Below, one piece after another: positions 22,463 through 31,770 of a stretch of DNA of 64,000 nucleotides. Location of the stretch: contig CM049309.1 of the NCBI GenBank assembly GCA_026874595.1, positions 39,201,079 through 39,265,078 on the forward strand. The letters are read 5' to 3'. The position numbers were made by a program, and so were the translations under genes. Position 1 is the stretch's first letter, and each line of letters starts with the position of its first letter. The stretch is from Sipunculus nudus (lineage: Eukaryota > Annelida > Sipuncula > Golfingiida > Sipunculidae). The notes below the pieces were generated by a model. The model saw only the letters and a program-made list of their open reading frames with translations. It did not search any database and had not been told where the DNA came from.

Positions 22463-24026
22463 CCGTATATCCGCGTTTTGCCACCGCACGTTGTCTAATG
22501 GCCTCACCCCATAATCGTTAAATACCTGGAAGGCTTCTTCATTGGAGTAAAAAATACCCAAAACCTTACTTACTGGCCGCACCACATTCTCACCACGTTC
22601 CACTGCCGGGTGGTGTATGGGAACATAATGAAAAAAGGGTTTCCTCAAAAGCTAGACTGCAGCTAGGAACACTGCGGTATGCTGATATGCGGTCAGGCAA
22701 AATAGTTTTGGGAAACTGAACAAGTTGCAACTGTGTATGTTGCTTGGCTTTGTTAATTAATTTGAATAATTGGTTTAACAGCCTGATCTACCCTGTTAGA
22801 ATAGATGACAATTTGTTCGGTTTATGACGACTCATCCAAGACGAATTCTTGTAGGGCCGCAAAATTAATTTGACACATCACAGAATGCCGGAGAATCTTG
22901 CGCCTTTAACTTTGATAATTAAACTTGATTGGGACATCAACAGATCAAAGCATTGTATATGAAGCAGTACTTGTATTTAGACTTATTACATCGTCGGTCA
23001 TTTAACAACAAAACCTTTAAATAAACAACATCCGCGTCGGTGATCATACTGCCTGAACCCCTGGGTCCTGCTGATCATAATATATGCAAAATGGTGTCTG
23101 CACGGTCTACCGGCAAAACATGCCATATAAAATGATAACGATACAAGCGGGCCTTTGGATACCTTGCGCCATTACACTGGCTAATTAAACTTCAGTTGGG
23201 CATCAAAGCATTATATGAGCCAACGGTACCCTTTGTGATGACAAACTTTTATTTAGAGACTATATAACGCCAGTCAATTAACAACCTTGACAAAACCTTT
23301 GAATAAATGAATCCCGCGTCAATGTTCAAACAGCCTGTACGCGTACTCCCAGGGTCGTGCTGATCATAATATATACACACTGGTGCCCGAACCTTCTGCT
23401 GGCAAAACGTGCTATATTAAATGATTACGGAACTAGCTGGTGAGGTTTCGACCTTTGAGCGCCATCTATTGACAATGTGATGAACGAAGAAGTATCTGAA
23501 CGTGAATGCAGGTTTAATTGCCGAAGAACGTATGGTCTTTGGTTATCTTTTGTTTTACAGTTTATTTTAAAAGAAAGGATATGTTCCAGAAATATCTTAA
23601 AATAATGTTTTACCGGTATTACAGCCATGCTCAAATTTAGGTACAACCGTTAGAATGCATAATTTGGTGAGTGAATATTGACCTTTTATCAGTCATGGCG
23701 TGAAAATTACCGTGGTTTATGACTGACTCAGAGAAGTCTGTTAATACATATAAGCCAGTTCAAAATATTAATATTACATTTTATAAAATTAACAATGAAT
23801 AAAATTAATACACAGATATGCAGTATCATTTAATATACGTTCTTAGTATTCACTTCCATCTTCCTCTGCCTTATATCGCCCATTTCGGGCCGTCGAGTCT
23901 TTTGTACATGTTTGGATTTAGCCTAACCTGCGTATTATAGCCGCATCCCTTGTCGAGTAAAATTAGTCAGGATTTTCAGTTCTAAGTCTTATTTTATGGC
24001 CGCAGCGGCAAAATGCGGATCTCCAG
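22463..24026. mobile_element. Non-autonomous TIR element flanked by TA, with an internal duplication
   Basis: The left end (TA)CCGTATATCCGCGTTTTGCC and the right end, whose reverse complement is (TA)CTGGAGATCCGCATTTTGCC, form imperfect inverted repeats. TA dinucleotides lie at 22461-22462 and 24027-24028. Inside, a unit starting TTGCGCC near 22900 recurs near 23165 (period about 265 bp). Shared words are TGCTGATCATAATATAT, GGCAAAAC-TGC and TAATTAAACTT. No transposase frame is seen, although the minus-strand frame at 22460-22648 is open. TA duplication suggests a Tc1/mariner/pogo or related mobiliser (inference). Confidence 0.55.
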
Positions 24027-24195
24027 TACATTATCATAATAACTAAATATAGCTTAAGTTTTTTTCTAAACAACATTATGCTGAGCCCACATTGTGCTGA
24101 CCTGTGTGAAATTAATCTGATAAATTCTGTAAACTGAAATTATGTTTAAGTTGCATACAAGTATATACTAATTTGCTTTTAATGGTTTAATTGAC

Positions 24196-24938
24196 TGTTG
24201 CATGGACGTCACCCGGACATCGGAAGATGGCGCCACGAAGTGGTGTGGCCGCCCCCGTTTCCACGCTTATGGATCCACCCCGCTATCAGTGACTACTGAC
24301 GTGCTTTTAGAAACATAAAAACTATTCTTGGACCATTCAGTACTGGTTTTGCAGTTCTGCCGGCGCTATCGTTTCTCTCAAGCAAAACCACAAACTTCTG
24401 CGGTTTTCACCCATTGTTGAAAACCTATAAAACGAACTCGCCTGCAGTACGAGGCGGGACTATTGACTTTGATACGCCACTTTGCTGTTATCCCCGGGGA
24501 CCGTGACCGTGGGCTCCTGGTCCTCAAGCCCACGGAATGCCATGAACCACGCCATGAACTTTATTATTTAGGAAGAGGAGAGACTTTGAGAGACTTTATG
24601 TTTGTTTGGTGCCACATGGATTAATACAGGACTTCAGTTTTGTGTGTGCCCGAATTATGTGTTGATGATGGACTTCAGTTTCTCGTTTACCGGATTCAGT
24701 TAAGTATTGCGTTACAATTCGTTATTTAGAGACTCAGTTTTCGTCAGAGACTTGGTTATACATTACGTAATGAATTGACTATTATATTATTTGTGTATGA
24801 ATGTAAATATTGTAATATAGGAATATAGCACTGTTTTTGCTCCCATATTTTGGTTACGTATTCATTTGAAGAGAACGTGTCTGAGCATATGTGTTACAGT
24901 TCGGCCTGAGTTGTTTGGTGTGAAAAGGGACCGTAACA
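24196..24938 (+). repeat. 5' LTR of the Gmr1-like element
   Basis: 743 bp, starting TGTTGCATGGACGTCACC and ending GGGACCGTAACA. A TATAAAA box at 24426-24432 lies in a plausible U3/R promoter position. Compared with the 3' LTR I see five substitutions and no indels. The primer-binding site candidate TGGCGACCGCGACGAGACC follows at 24942-24960; I do not assign its tRNA. Confidence 0.92.
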
Positions 24939-25099
24939 TAATGGCGACCGCGACGAGACCCTGTATTTCGTAATAACGGGTACATTTGGATGTAAAATTT
25001 CACAGTGGTCTCTATAACTTCTAGTTATTGAACTAGTATTTTTTAACTACAATTGAACTCGGATATTTCTCAGACACGTTATCTTGATACTTTGCAAAT

Positions 25100-25399
25100 A
25101 TGGGTACGGAATTTAAACCAAATGAAATTATACCACAATTAAGAGAAAATAGGAGCTTATTGTATACGTTAAAGAAAAATGAACTTGAAATTATTGCTCT
25201 ACATTTAAATATTGACATCATGGATGTATGCACTGTAGAGGGTTTAAGAAATGTACTTAAGAAATCATTATATGGTGATGTAGAAAGTAAAGAGGAATCT
25301 GATTTGGAGGAAAAACCTATTAAGGAACCTCTTGGGGCAACAGCTATTGACCCGATAGAACTAGAATTGAGAAAGTATGAACTTAAATTGAAATATTAA
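25100..25399 (+). CDS. N-terminal part of Gag, closed by an in-frame TAA
   Basis: The ORF starts at the first ATG after the leader (MGTEFKPNEIIPQLRENRSL) and encodes 99 residues. A helical segment (LKKNELEIIALHLNIDI) resembles the N-terminal module of related gags. A Glu/Lys-rich stretch follows, predicted coiled coil. The TAA at 25397-25399 interrupts the coiled coil (LRKYELKLKY, stop, AQVETDKLKYEAETEIRRC). The downstream ORF continues in exactly the same frame, so this is either a single nonsense mutation or a stop read through at low frequency. Confidence 0.8.
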   Translation: MGTEFKPNEIIPQLRENRSLLYTLKKNELEIIALHLNIDIMDVCTVEGLRNVLKKSLYGDVESKEESDLEEKPIKEPLGATAIDPIELELRKYELKLKY

Positions 25400-25420
25400 G
25401 CTCAAGTTGAAACAGATAAA

Positions 25421-28400
25421 TTGAAATATGAAGCAGAAACAGAAATCCGTAGATGTGAAATCGAAAGAGAAACGCAAATTAAGTTGAAAGAGTTAGAGTT
25501 ACAAAATCCTCAAAATCGTAAAGCACATGAGCCGTCTGAATTCCTATTCAGAAATTCGACAAAAGTACCTCCCTTCAATGAAAACGAAGTGGAGCGTTAT
25601 TTCAGTTATTTTGAACGGGTGGCCACTTTAATGGCTTGGCCTAAAGGCCAGTGGACCCTGTTGTTACAAAGCGTTCTGGTTGGTCGCGCACAGGACGTTT
25701 ACACTGCGCTCACAGACGAACAATGCAGGGATTACGACACTGTAAAAGAGGTCATTCTGAGAGCCTATGAATTAGTCCCCGAAGCGTATCGCTTAAAATT
25801 TAGGAATGCCACCAAAAGAGAAAATCAAACTCATGTTGAATATGCTAGAGACAAAGAAAGTGCATTTAATAGATGGTGTCAGTCTATGAAAATTGATCAG
25901 GACTTTGAAAAACTCAAACAACTAATTTTGATAGAAGAGTTCAAAAGGCATATCCGTAGTGACATTAAAATATTTTTGGATGAACATAAAGTAAGAAATG
26001 TAAACGAGGCTGGTGTCCTGGCAGATGAATTTGCCTTGACGCACCGCCCCAGTTCTACCAGTCACAGGAGGAGGTATGGTGAGAAAAGAGAGGGTAGCAA
26101 AAGCCCAAAACTGGGTCGGAGAAAGGGTAGTCCCTACTATCAGGGTCACTCCGGCTCAGGTAAACCACAGTCCGATCATGGTAAACCCCAGTATAAAAGT
26201 CAATCTGACTCTCCTGCTCAACATAAAGAGGGACAACCTAGGACTGGACCCAAATATTGTACATTCTGTGAGTTCAAGGGGCATACAGAATCTGAGTGTT
26301 ACAGAAAAAGATACGGTCAAAGTAAGCCTAAACCTAATGCGTTAACTGTTACACAGAGCATGAAACCGGTAACAATGCCCAGTAAACTAGAGACTAAAGG
26401 TGAAACACAAAGCCCTGTCCACGAGAGCTTTCAGCCCTTTGTGTCAGATGGCTTTGTTCAGTTAGAGGGTAACCATGCAAGAAAGGCCCGTGTTAAAATC
26501 TTAAGGGATACCGGGGCAACCCAAAGCCTCGTTTTGAAATCTGTTCTTCCCTTCTCTCAAGAGAGTTACGCGGGGTGTTCAGTTCTAGTCCAGGGCGTTA
26601 ATTCGGAATTTTTAGAAGTTCCATTACACAGAGTGAAACTAGAATCTGATTTAGTCTCTGAATTTGTAACTGTAGGAGTTTGTTCAAAGTTGCCAGCAGA
26701 GGGCATTTCGCTCCTCCTAGGCAACGATTTAGCTGGTGACAGAGTGAAAATTGATCCCAGAATGACAAAATTGCCGAGCACTGATAGGGACACAGACCTG
26801 CTCCAGCAGGAGTTTCCGGGCGTATTTCCAGGCTGTGTAGTGACTCGAGCGATGAGTAAAAAGGCAAGTCTGAAACCAGAGAGTTCTGTACTTGACCTCT
26901 CGCAAACCTTTATGGCGCATTCAAACGATGACGTCAGTGGCTTAAAGCCCGTTACGCGAGTAAATATTAAATCGCCCGCGTGTGACCCAAGTGGCACACC
27001 AAGTCCAAAGGACTCGACTACAAATGTAGTCCAGGGCAAACAGACCCTGAATAGAAATCTCCAAAGGAGTACAAACGGCGTGAAATCGCCTGATCAAAAT
27101 GGGCATGAACAGTTAAAGAAGGATAGGAGTGTAAAGAATGTAGAAGTTAGCATGAAAACTGATGATTTGATAGAAATGCAAAAGAAAGATCCTGATATTG
27201 CCTCCCTTAGAGAAAATGCCTTGACTAAAGAGGAAGCAGATAAAGTTCCAACTTGTTTCACCTTACAGAATGATGTACTAGTCAGAAAATATAGACCTCC
27301 CACCATACCAGCGGACGAAACGTGGAATACTCTTTATCAAATTGTAGTTCCCCCCGAGTATCGCCCAGAAATCTTAAAACTTGCACATGATCATCCTATG
27401 GCAGGACATTTGGGTGTCAGGAAAACCAAACACAAAATTCTCCAACACTTCTATTGGCCCAAGTTAAAACGAGACGTGGCGAAATACTGTAAAACTTGTC
27501 ATGTGTGTCAAATGATTGGAAAACCAACCCACCAAATTAGTCCTGCGCCACTCTCGCCCATACCAACAACACATGATGCGTTTGAATCAGTAATACTTGA
27601 CTGTGTAGGACCGCTAAGAAAAACTAAACATGGCAATGAATACGTTCTAACAATCATGTGTACTGCAACTAGATTTCCAGAAGCTATTCCTCTTAGAACT
27701 ATATCTGCAAAGAAAATTGTTGAAGCTCTGGTTAAATTTTTTACTACTTTTGGCTTACCAAGAACAATACAAACGGATCAAGGTTCAAATTTCATGTCAA
27801 ATATATTTGCCCAGGTTATGGCAGAGCTAGGCATAAAACACTACAAATCCAGTGCCTACCATCCTGAGAGTCAAGGTGCTCTAGAGCGATTTCACCAAAC
27901 TCTCAAAAACATGATTAGAGCTTATTGTCTTGACACTGAGAACCAGTGGGATGAGGGGTTACCCTTTTTGATATTTGCAGCCCGAGAAGCAGTGCAAGAA
28001 AGCTTAGGGTTTAGCCCTTTTGAATTAGTGTATGGGCACTGTGTAAGAGGCCCCCTGGCGGTGTTAAAAGACACTTGGATGGAAAACAGTTCTCAAAGTA
28101 GCTTGTTAAAATATGTTCAGGAATTCAAGGAGAAATTAAGTAGGGCAAATGAAATCGCCCAAGAACATTTAAAGAAAGCCCAAAACAAAATGAAAGTATG
28201 GTATGACAAAAAGACGACAAAAAGAGAATTTAAACCTGGTGATAAAGTTCTGGTATTATTCCCAATTCCAGGACATCCCCCGCAAGCAAAATACTCTGGA
28301 CCATACAAAGTTGTTGAGAAGAAATCGGATTTGAATTATGTAATTGATACTCCTGATCGTAGAAAGTCGCAACAACTTTGTCATATCAATATGTTGAAAG

Positions 28401-29950
28401 AATATCATGACAGATCAGCGGAAACATGTCAATCTAGTCCTCCCCAAACAAATTTGGTACTCATTAAAGAAACTGAAAAGAATGCCGAGGATGTTCTCAT
28501 GAAGAAAACTGAACATCCTGTAAAACTGAACAACTCTGATATTTTAAATAATTTAGATCAGAAATTGTCACATTTGGATTTCGATCAGTTATCAGAGTTG
28601 AAGGAAATCCTGCTAAATTATGACTCTTTATTTCCTGATGTCCCCAGTAGAACTAATGTACTACAGCATGATGTAGACGTAGGAGATGCTTCCCCTATTA
28701 AACAGGCACCATATAGAGCTGGTCCCCAAAAGTTACAAGCCATAAAGAATGAAATAAAGTATATGATAGAGAATGATATTATTGAAAACAGCAGTAGTGC
28801 CTGGAGTTCCCCATGTTTGTTGATAAAGAAGCCTGATATGACCTACAGATTTTGTACAGACTATCGAAAAGTTAACACTGTAACAATAACAGATACTTAC
28901 CCTTTGCCCAGAGTGGAAGATTGCATTGATAGGATTGGATCTGCTACGTATATTAGCAAGTTAGATCTGTTAAAAGGTTATTGGCAGGTACCTCTTACCG
29001 AACGGGCTAAGCAAATATCTGCGTTTGTAACGCCAAACGGTTTGTTCCAGTACAAAGTTATGCCCTTCGGAATGAAAAATGCGCCAGCCTGCTTCATGAG
29101 ACTTATGAATTGTGTATTATCTGGCTTAGATAACTGTACTTGCTATATTGATGATGTTGTTGTATACAATCACATATGGGAAGATCATAAACAAAGTTTG
29201 GTAGAACTCTTTGAGAGACTGAAAAAAGCAGGATTGACAGTTAATCTTGCCAAGAGTGATTTTTGTCGTGCAACTGTAACATATTTAGGGCACGAAGTAG
29301 GTCAAGGTTGTGTAAAACCAATTGCCAGTAAAGTATCTGCTATCGTAGAATTTCCAGTTCCTACTAATCGCAAGGAACTAATGCGATTCTTAGGAATGAC
29401 TGGGTATTACAGGAAATTTTGTCAAAACTTTGCAGAAGTTGTAAATCCGTTAACGGACCTATTGAAAAAGGACAGAAAATTCCATTGGAATAAAAACTGT
29501 CAAAATGCTTTTGAAAGAGCCAAAGCTATATTACAAAGTGCACCTGTGTTACAGGCTCCAAATTTTGATAAACCGTTTTCTCTCATGACGGATGCCAGCG
29601 ATTGCGGTGTAGGCGCTGTGCTCATCCAAGACGATGACTTTAACATAAGTCATCCGGTTTGCTACTATTCAAAGAAATTTTTACCTCATCAAAAGAATTA
29701 TTCTACTATTGAAAAGGAAACTCTGTCACTATTGATGGCGTTACAGCACTTTGAAGTATATTTGGGCTCTACGCCGTATGATATAACTGTTTATACAGAT
29801 CATAATCCCATAACATTTCTTCATAAGATGAAGAATTATAATCAGAGATTAATGAGATGGAGTCTAGCCCTGTCAGAGTTTAACCTAGTTATCAAACACA
29901 TCAAGGGCTCCGATAACATAATCGCTGATACGTTATCGAGACGTCATTAA
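25421..29950 (+). CDS. Gag-Pol polyprotein: capsid, zinc knuckle, protease, integrase, RT, RNase H
   Basis: 1509 residues from the first internal ATG, uninterrupted; the frame is open back to the TAA at 25399. In order: capsid-like region (about 40-200, FERVATLMAWPKGQW, LRAYELVPEAYRLKF); zinc knuckle C280-TF-C-EFKG-H-TESE-C293; retropepsin D363-TGATQS; integrase zinc-binding domain (H656/H658 to C693-HV-C696); integrase catalytic D727, D786 (QTDQGSNF) and E822 (GALERFHQ), a DD35E spacing; a GPY/F-like stretch (VLVLFPIPGHPP, KYSGPYKVVEK); RT with Y1242-IDD; RNase H with D1391, E1433, D1460 and D1503. The protein ends right after RNase H (DTLSRRH). All key catalytic residues are present. Classical gypsy pol has integrase last; placing it before RT is the hallmark of the Gmr1 lineage. 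Confidence 0.95.
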   Translation: MKYEAETEIRRCEIERETQIKLKELELQNPQNRKAHEPSEFLFRNSTKVPPFNENEVERYFSYFERVATLMAWPKGQWTLLLQSVLVGRAQDVYTALTDEQCRDYDTVKEVILRAYELVPEAYRLKFRNATKRENQTHVEYARDKESAFNRWCQSMKIDQDFEKLKQLILIEEFKRHIRSDIKIFLDEHKVRNVNEAGVLADEFALTHRPSSTSHRRRYGEKREGSKSPKLGRRKGSPYYQGHSGSGKPQSDHGKPQYKSQSDSPAQHKEGQPRTGPKYCTFCEFKGHTESECYRKRYGQSKPKPNALTVTQSMKPVTMPSKLETKGETQSPVHESFQPFVSDGFVQLEGNHARKARVKILRDTGATQSLVLKSVLPFSQESYAGCSVLVQGVNSEFLEVPLHRVKLESDLVSEFVTVGVCSKLPAEGISLLLGNDLAGDRVKIDPRMTKLPSTDRDTDLLQQEFPGVFPGCVVTRAMSKKASLKPESSVLDLSQTFMAHSNDDVSGLKPVTRVNIKSPACDPSGTPSPKDSTTNVVQGKQTLNRNLQRSTNGVKSPDQNGHEQLKKDRSVKNVEVSMKTDDLIEMQKKDPDIASLRENALTKEEADKVPTCFTLQNDVLVRKYRPPTIPADETWNTLYQIVVPPEYRPEILKLAHDHPMAGHLGVRKTKHKILQHFYWPKLKRDVAKYCKTCHVCQMIGKPTHQISPAPLSPIPTTHDAFESVILDCVGPLRKTKHGNEYVLTIMCTATRFPEAIPLRTISAKKIVEALVKFFTTFGLPRTIQTDQGSNFMSNIFAQVMAELGIKHYKSSAYHPESQGALERFHQTLKNMIRAYCLDTENQWDEGLPFLIFAAREAVQESLGFSPFELVYGHCVRGPLAVLKDTWMENSSQSSLLKYVQEFKEKLSRANEIAQEHLKKAQNKMKVWYDKKTTKREFKPGDKVLVLFPIPGHPPQAKYSGPYKVVEKKSDLNYVIDTPDRRKSQQLCHINMLKEYHDRSAETCQSSPPQTNLVLIKETEKNAEDVLMKKTEHPVKLNNSDILNNLDQKLSHLDFDQLSELKEILLNYDSLFPDVPSRTNVLQHDVDVGDASPIKQAPYRAGPQKLQAIKNEIKYMIENDIIENSSSAWSSPCLLIKKPDMTYRFCTDYRKVNTVTITDTYPLPRVEDCIDRIGSATYISKLDLLKGYWQVPLTERAKQISAFVTPNGLFQYKVMPFGMKNAPACFMRLMNCVLSGLDNCTCYIDDVVVYNHIWEDHKQSLVELFERLKKAGLTVNLAKSDFCRATVTYLGHEVGQGCVKPIASKVSAIVEFPVPTNRKELMRFLGMTGYYRKFCQNFAEVVNPLTDLLKKDRKFHWNKNCQNAFERAKAILQSAPVLQAPNFDKPFSLMTDASDCGVGAVLIQDDDFNISHPVCYYSKKFLPHQKNYSTIEKETLSLLMALQHFEVYLGSTPYDITVYTDHNPITFLHKMKNYNQRLMRWSLALSEFNLVIKHIKGSDNIIADTLSRRH

Positions 29951-30184
29951 TTTTGATCTGATGATTGACTCTTGTTATAGCATCGGACATATTTTGTCCT
30001 TTGGAAGAGTTGTATTACATATATTACATGTATTAAGATATTGCTGATTATACTATTTGTGATGATGATAATTAATTAGTTTTGAGAAGCATAAACTAAT
30101 TCTTAAGATATCAAACTACTTATACACTCGTCATACAGTGCTAATGCTTTGCTCTCCTTACCTTCTTTCTTTTAAGGGTGGGGG
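29951..30184 (+). other. 3' untranslated stretch and polypurine tract
   Basis: Non-coding, AT-rich, ending in the purine run AAGGGTGGGGG (about 30173-30184) that abuts the 3' LTR. Such a run primes plus-strand DNA synthesis in LTR elements. Confidence 0.75.
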
Positions 30185-30927
30185 TGTTGCATGGACGTCA
30201 CCCGGACATCGGAAGATGGCGCCACGAAGTGGTGTGGCCGCCCCCGTTTCCACGCTTATGGATCCACCCCGCTATCAGTGACTACTGACGCGCTTTTAGA
30301 AACATAAAAACTATTCTTGGACCATTCAGTACTGGTTTTGCAGTTCTGCCTGCGCTATCGTTTCTCTCAAGCAAAACCACAAACTTCTGCGGTTTTCACC
30401 CATTGTTGAAAACCTATAAAACGAACTCGCCTGCAGTACGAGGCGGGACTATTGACTTTGATACGCCACTTTGCTGTTATCCCCGGGGACCGTGACCGTG
30501 GGCTCTTGGTCCCCAAGCCCACGGAATGCCATGAACCACGCCATGAACTTTATTATTTAGGAAGAGGAGAGACTTTGAGAGACTTTATGTTTGTTTGGTG
30601 CCACATGGATTAATACAGGACTTCAGTTTTGTGTGTGCCCGAATTATGTGTTGATGATGGACTTCAGTTTCTCGTTTACCGGATTCAGTTAAGTATTGCG
30701 TTACAATTCGTTATTTAGAGACTCAGTTTTCGTCAGAGACTTGGTTATACATTACGTAATGAATTGACTATTATATTATTTGTGTATGAATGTAAATATT
30801 GTAATATAGGAATATAGCACTGTTTTTGCTCCCATATTTTGGTTACGTATTCATTTGAAGAGAACGTGTCTGAGCATATGTGTTACGGTTCGGCCTGAGT
30901 TGTTTGGTGTGAAAAGGGACCGTAACA
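30185..30927 (+). repeat. 3' LTR of the Gmr1-like element
   Basis: 743 bp, same ends as the 5' LTR. The five differences I see are near 30290, 30351, 30506, 30513 and 30888 (all substitutions). It is followed by the TTGAC target duplication at 30928-30932. Confidence 0.92.
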
Positions 30928-31185
30928 TTGACATATTATGTTTTTCAGCTGATAAATTGAAAAATAAACTGAAATAATTCATACTGGTTCCAGAATTTGA
31001 ACTAGTATTAAATTATGTTCTTACTAAGTCATGGGTTAAATTGCTTTGACATGTTCCAATATTTTCTAAAAGGTTTAAAGTTTGACTATATTTAACAAAG
31101 TGTAACCACACAACCATTGTAGGTGTCAAAATACTGGAAAGAAACCTACGTGTCACAAAGACTGGCCATTAACCAAAAGGGTTAA

Positions 31186-31560
31186 AAAATACCACAGCTA
31201 TGTACTGACTTGTCCTACCTAAAGCAGCCACAGCACATGCTGAGTCACTTGAAGGAGCTTATGGACTTTGAGCTTCTGGAACAGTTTGATGAACAATTTC
31301 AACTAAGATGTTCCGAAATTCTGGATTATTCCGCAAGCCATGTATAGAAGCAAGTCAGAGAGGCTGCTGCTGAACTCACATCTCTGTTAGAAAGTATGAA
31401 CAGTGAGGGACCAAAGCTCTCTGGAGTGATGCTGCTCATACCACTCTTGCTCAATGAAGACTCTAACTTGATATTTAGCATGTCTGAGGTGAGTCACATA
31501 GATATATACACATTACCTAAGAGGTTCAATTATTTGATTATGTTAGGGGGTAGGCATTTT
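31186..31560 (+). pseudogene. Unidentified protein-like frame, possible host exon remnant
   Basis: One frame reads KIPQLCTDLSYLKQPQHM, then LSHLKELMDFELLEQFDEQF, an in-frame TAG at 31345-31347, then KQVREAAAELTSLLESMNSE and LSGVMLLIPLLLNEDSNL. It looks amphipathic and protein-like rather than random. The interval 31198-31488 is preceded by ACCACAG and followed by GAG/GTGAGT, an acceptor/donor pair, and is a multiple of three. The TAG argues against a working exon. I do not recognise the family, and a decayed transposon protein is equally possible. Confidence 0.35.
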
Positions 31561-31770
31561 TAGCTTGTTATGAATGTTGCATGAATAAAATGTAATTAGA
31601 TTTGAAGAAAACAACTTTGTATTGACTTGTAGTAATTGTATAGCACAGTGTACTTTGCAAGAGATGCCAGGTAAAATGAGGAAACCCTGTGTAAGGGGCT
31701 ATTTCAGACTATGATCTTGGGAGGTGCTGCCACCTGGCGAGCAGGCCATAGACTATTATCATTTATTTAA

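Larger units (their letters stand above)
24196..30927 (+). mobile_element. Complete LTR retrotransposon, Ty3/gypsy, Gmr1-like domain order
   Basis: The element is bounded by the 5-bp direct repeat TTGAC (24191-24195 and 30928-30932) and by two 743-bp LTRs starting TGTTGC and ending GTAACA. Between them lie a primer-binding site near 24942, a gag start at 25100, a single in-frame polyprotein to 29950 and a polypurine tract (AAGGGTGGGGG) just before the 3' LTR. The LTRs differ at only 5 positions by my count, so insertion is recent on an evolutionary scale. Domain order is Gag, zinc knuckle, protease, integrase, RT, RNase H. Confidence 0.93.

Noticed and set aside
24942-24960. Assigning the Gmr1-like primer site to tRNA-Ser(GCT)
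   Set aside because: Only the first 7 bases (TGGCGAC) fit the tRNA end I remember, so the primer is left unnamed.
26566-27039. 157-codon minus-strand frame in the Gmr1-like polyprotein
   Set aside because: Shadow of the polyprotein; no motif and no promoter.
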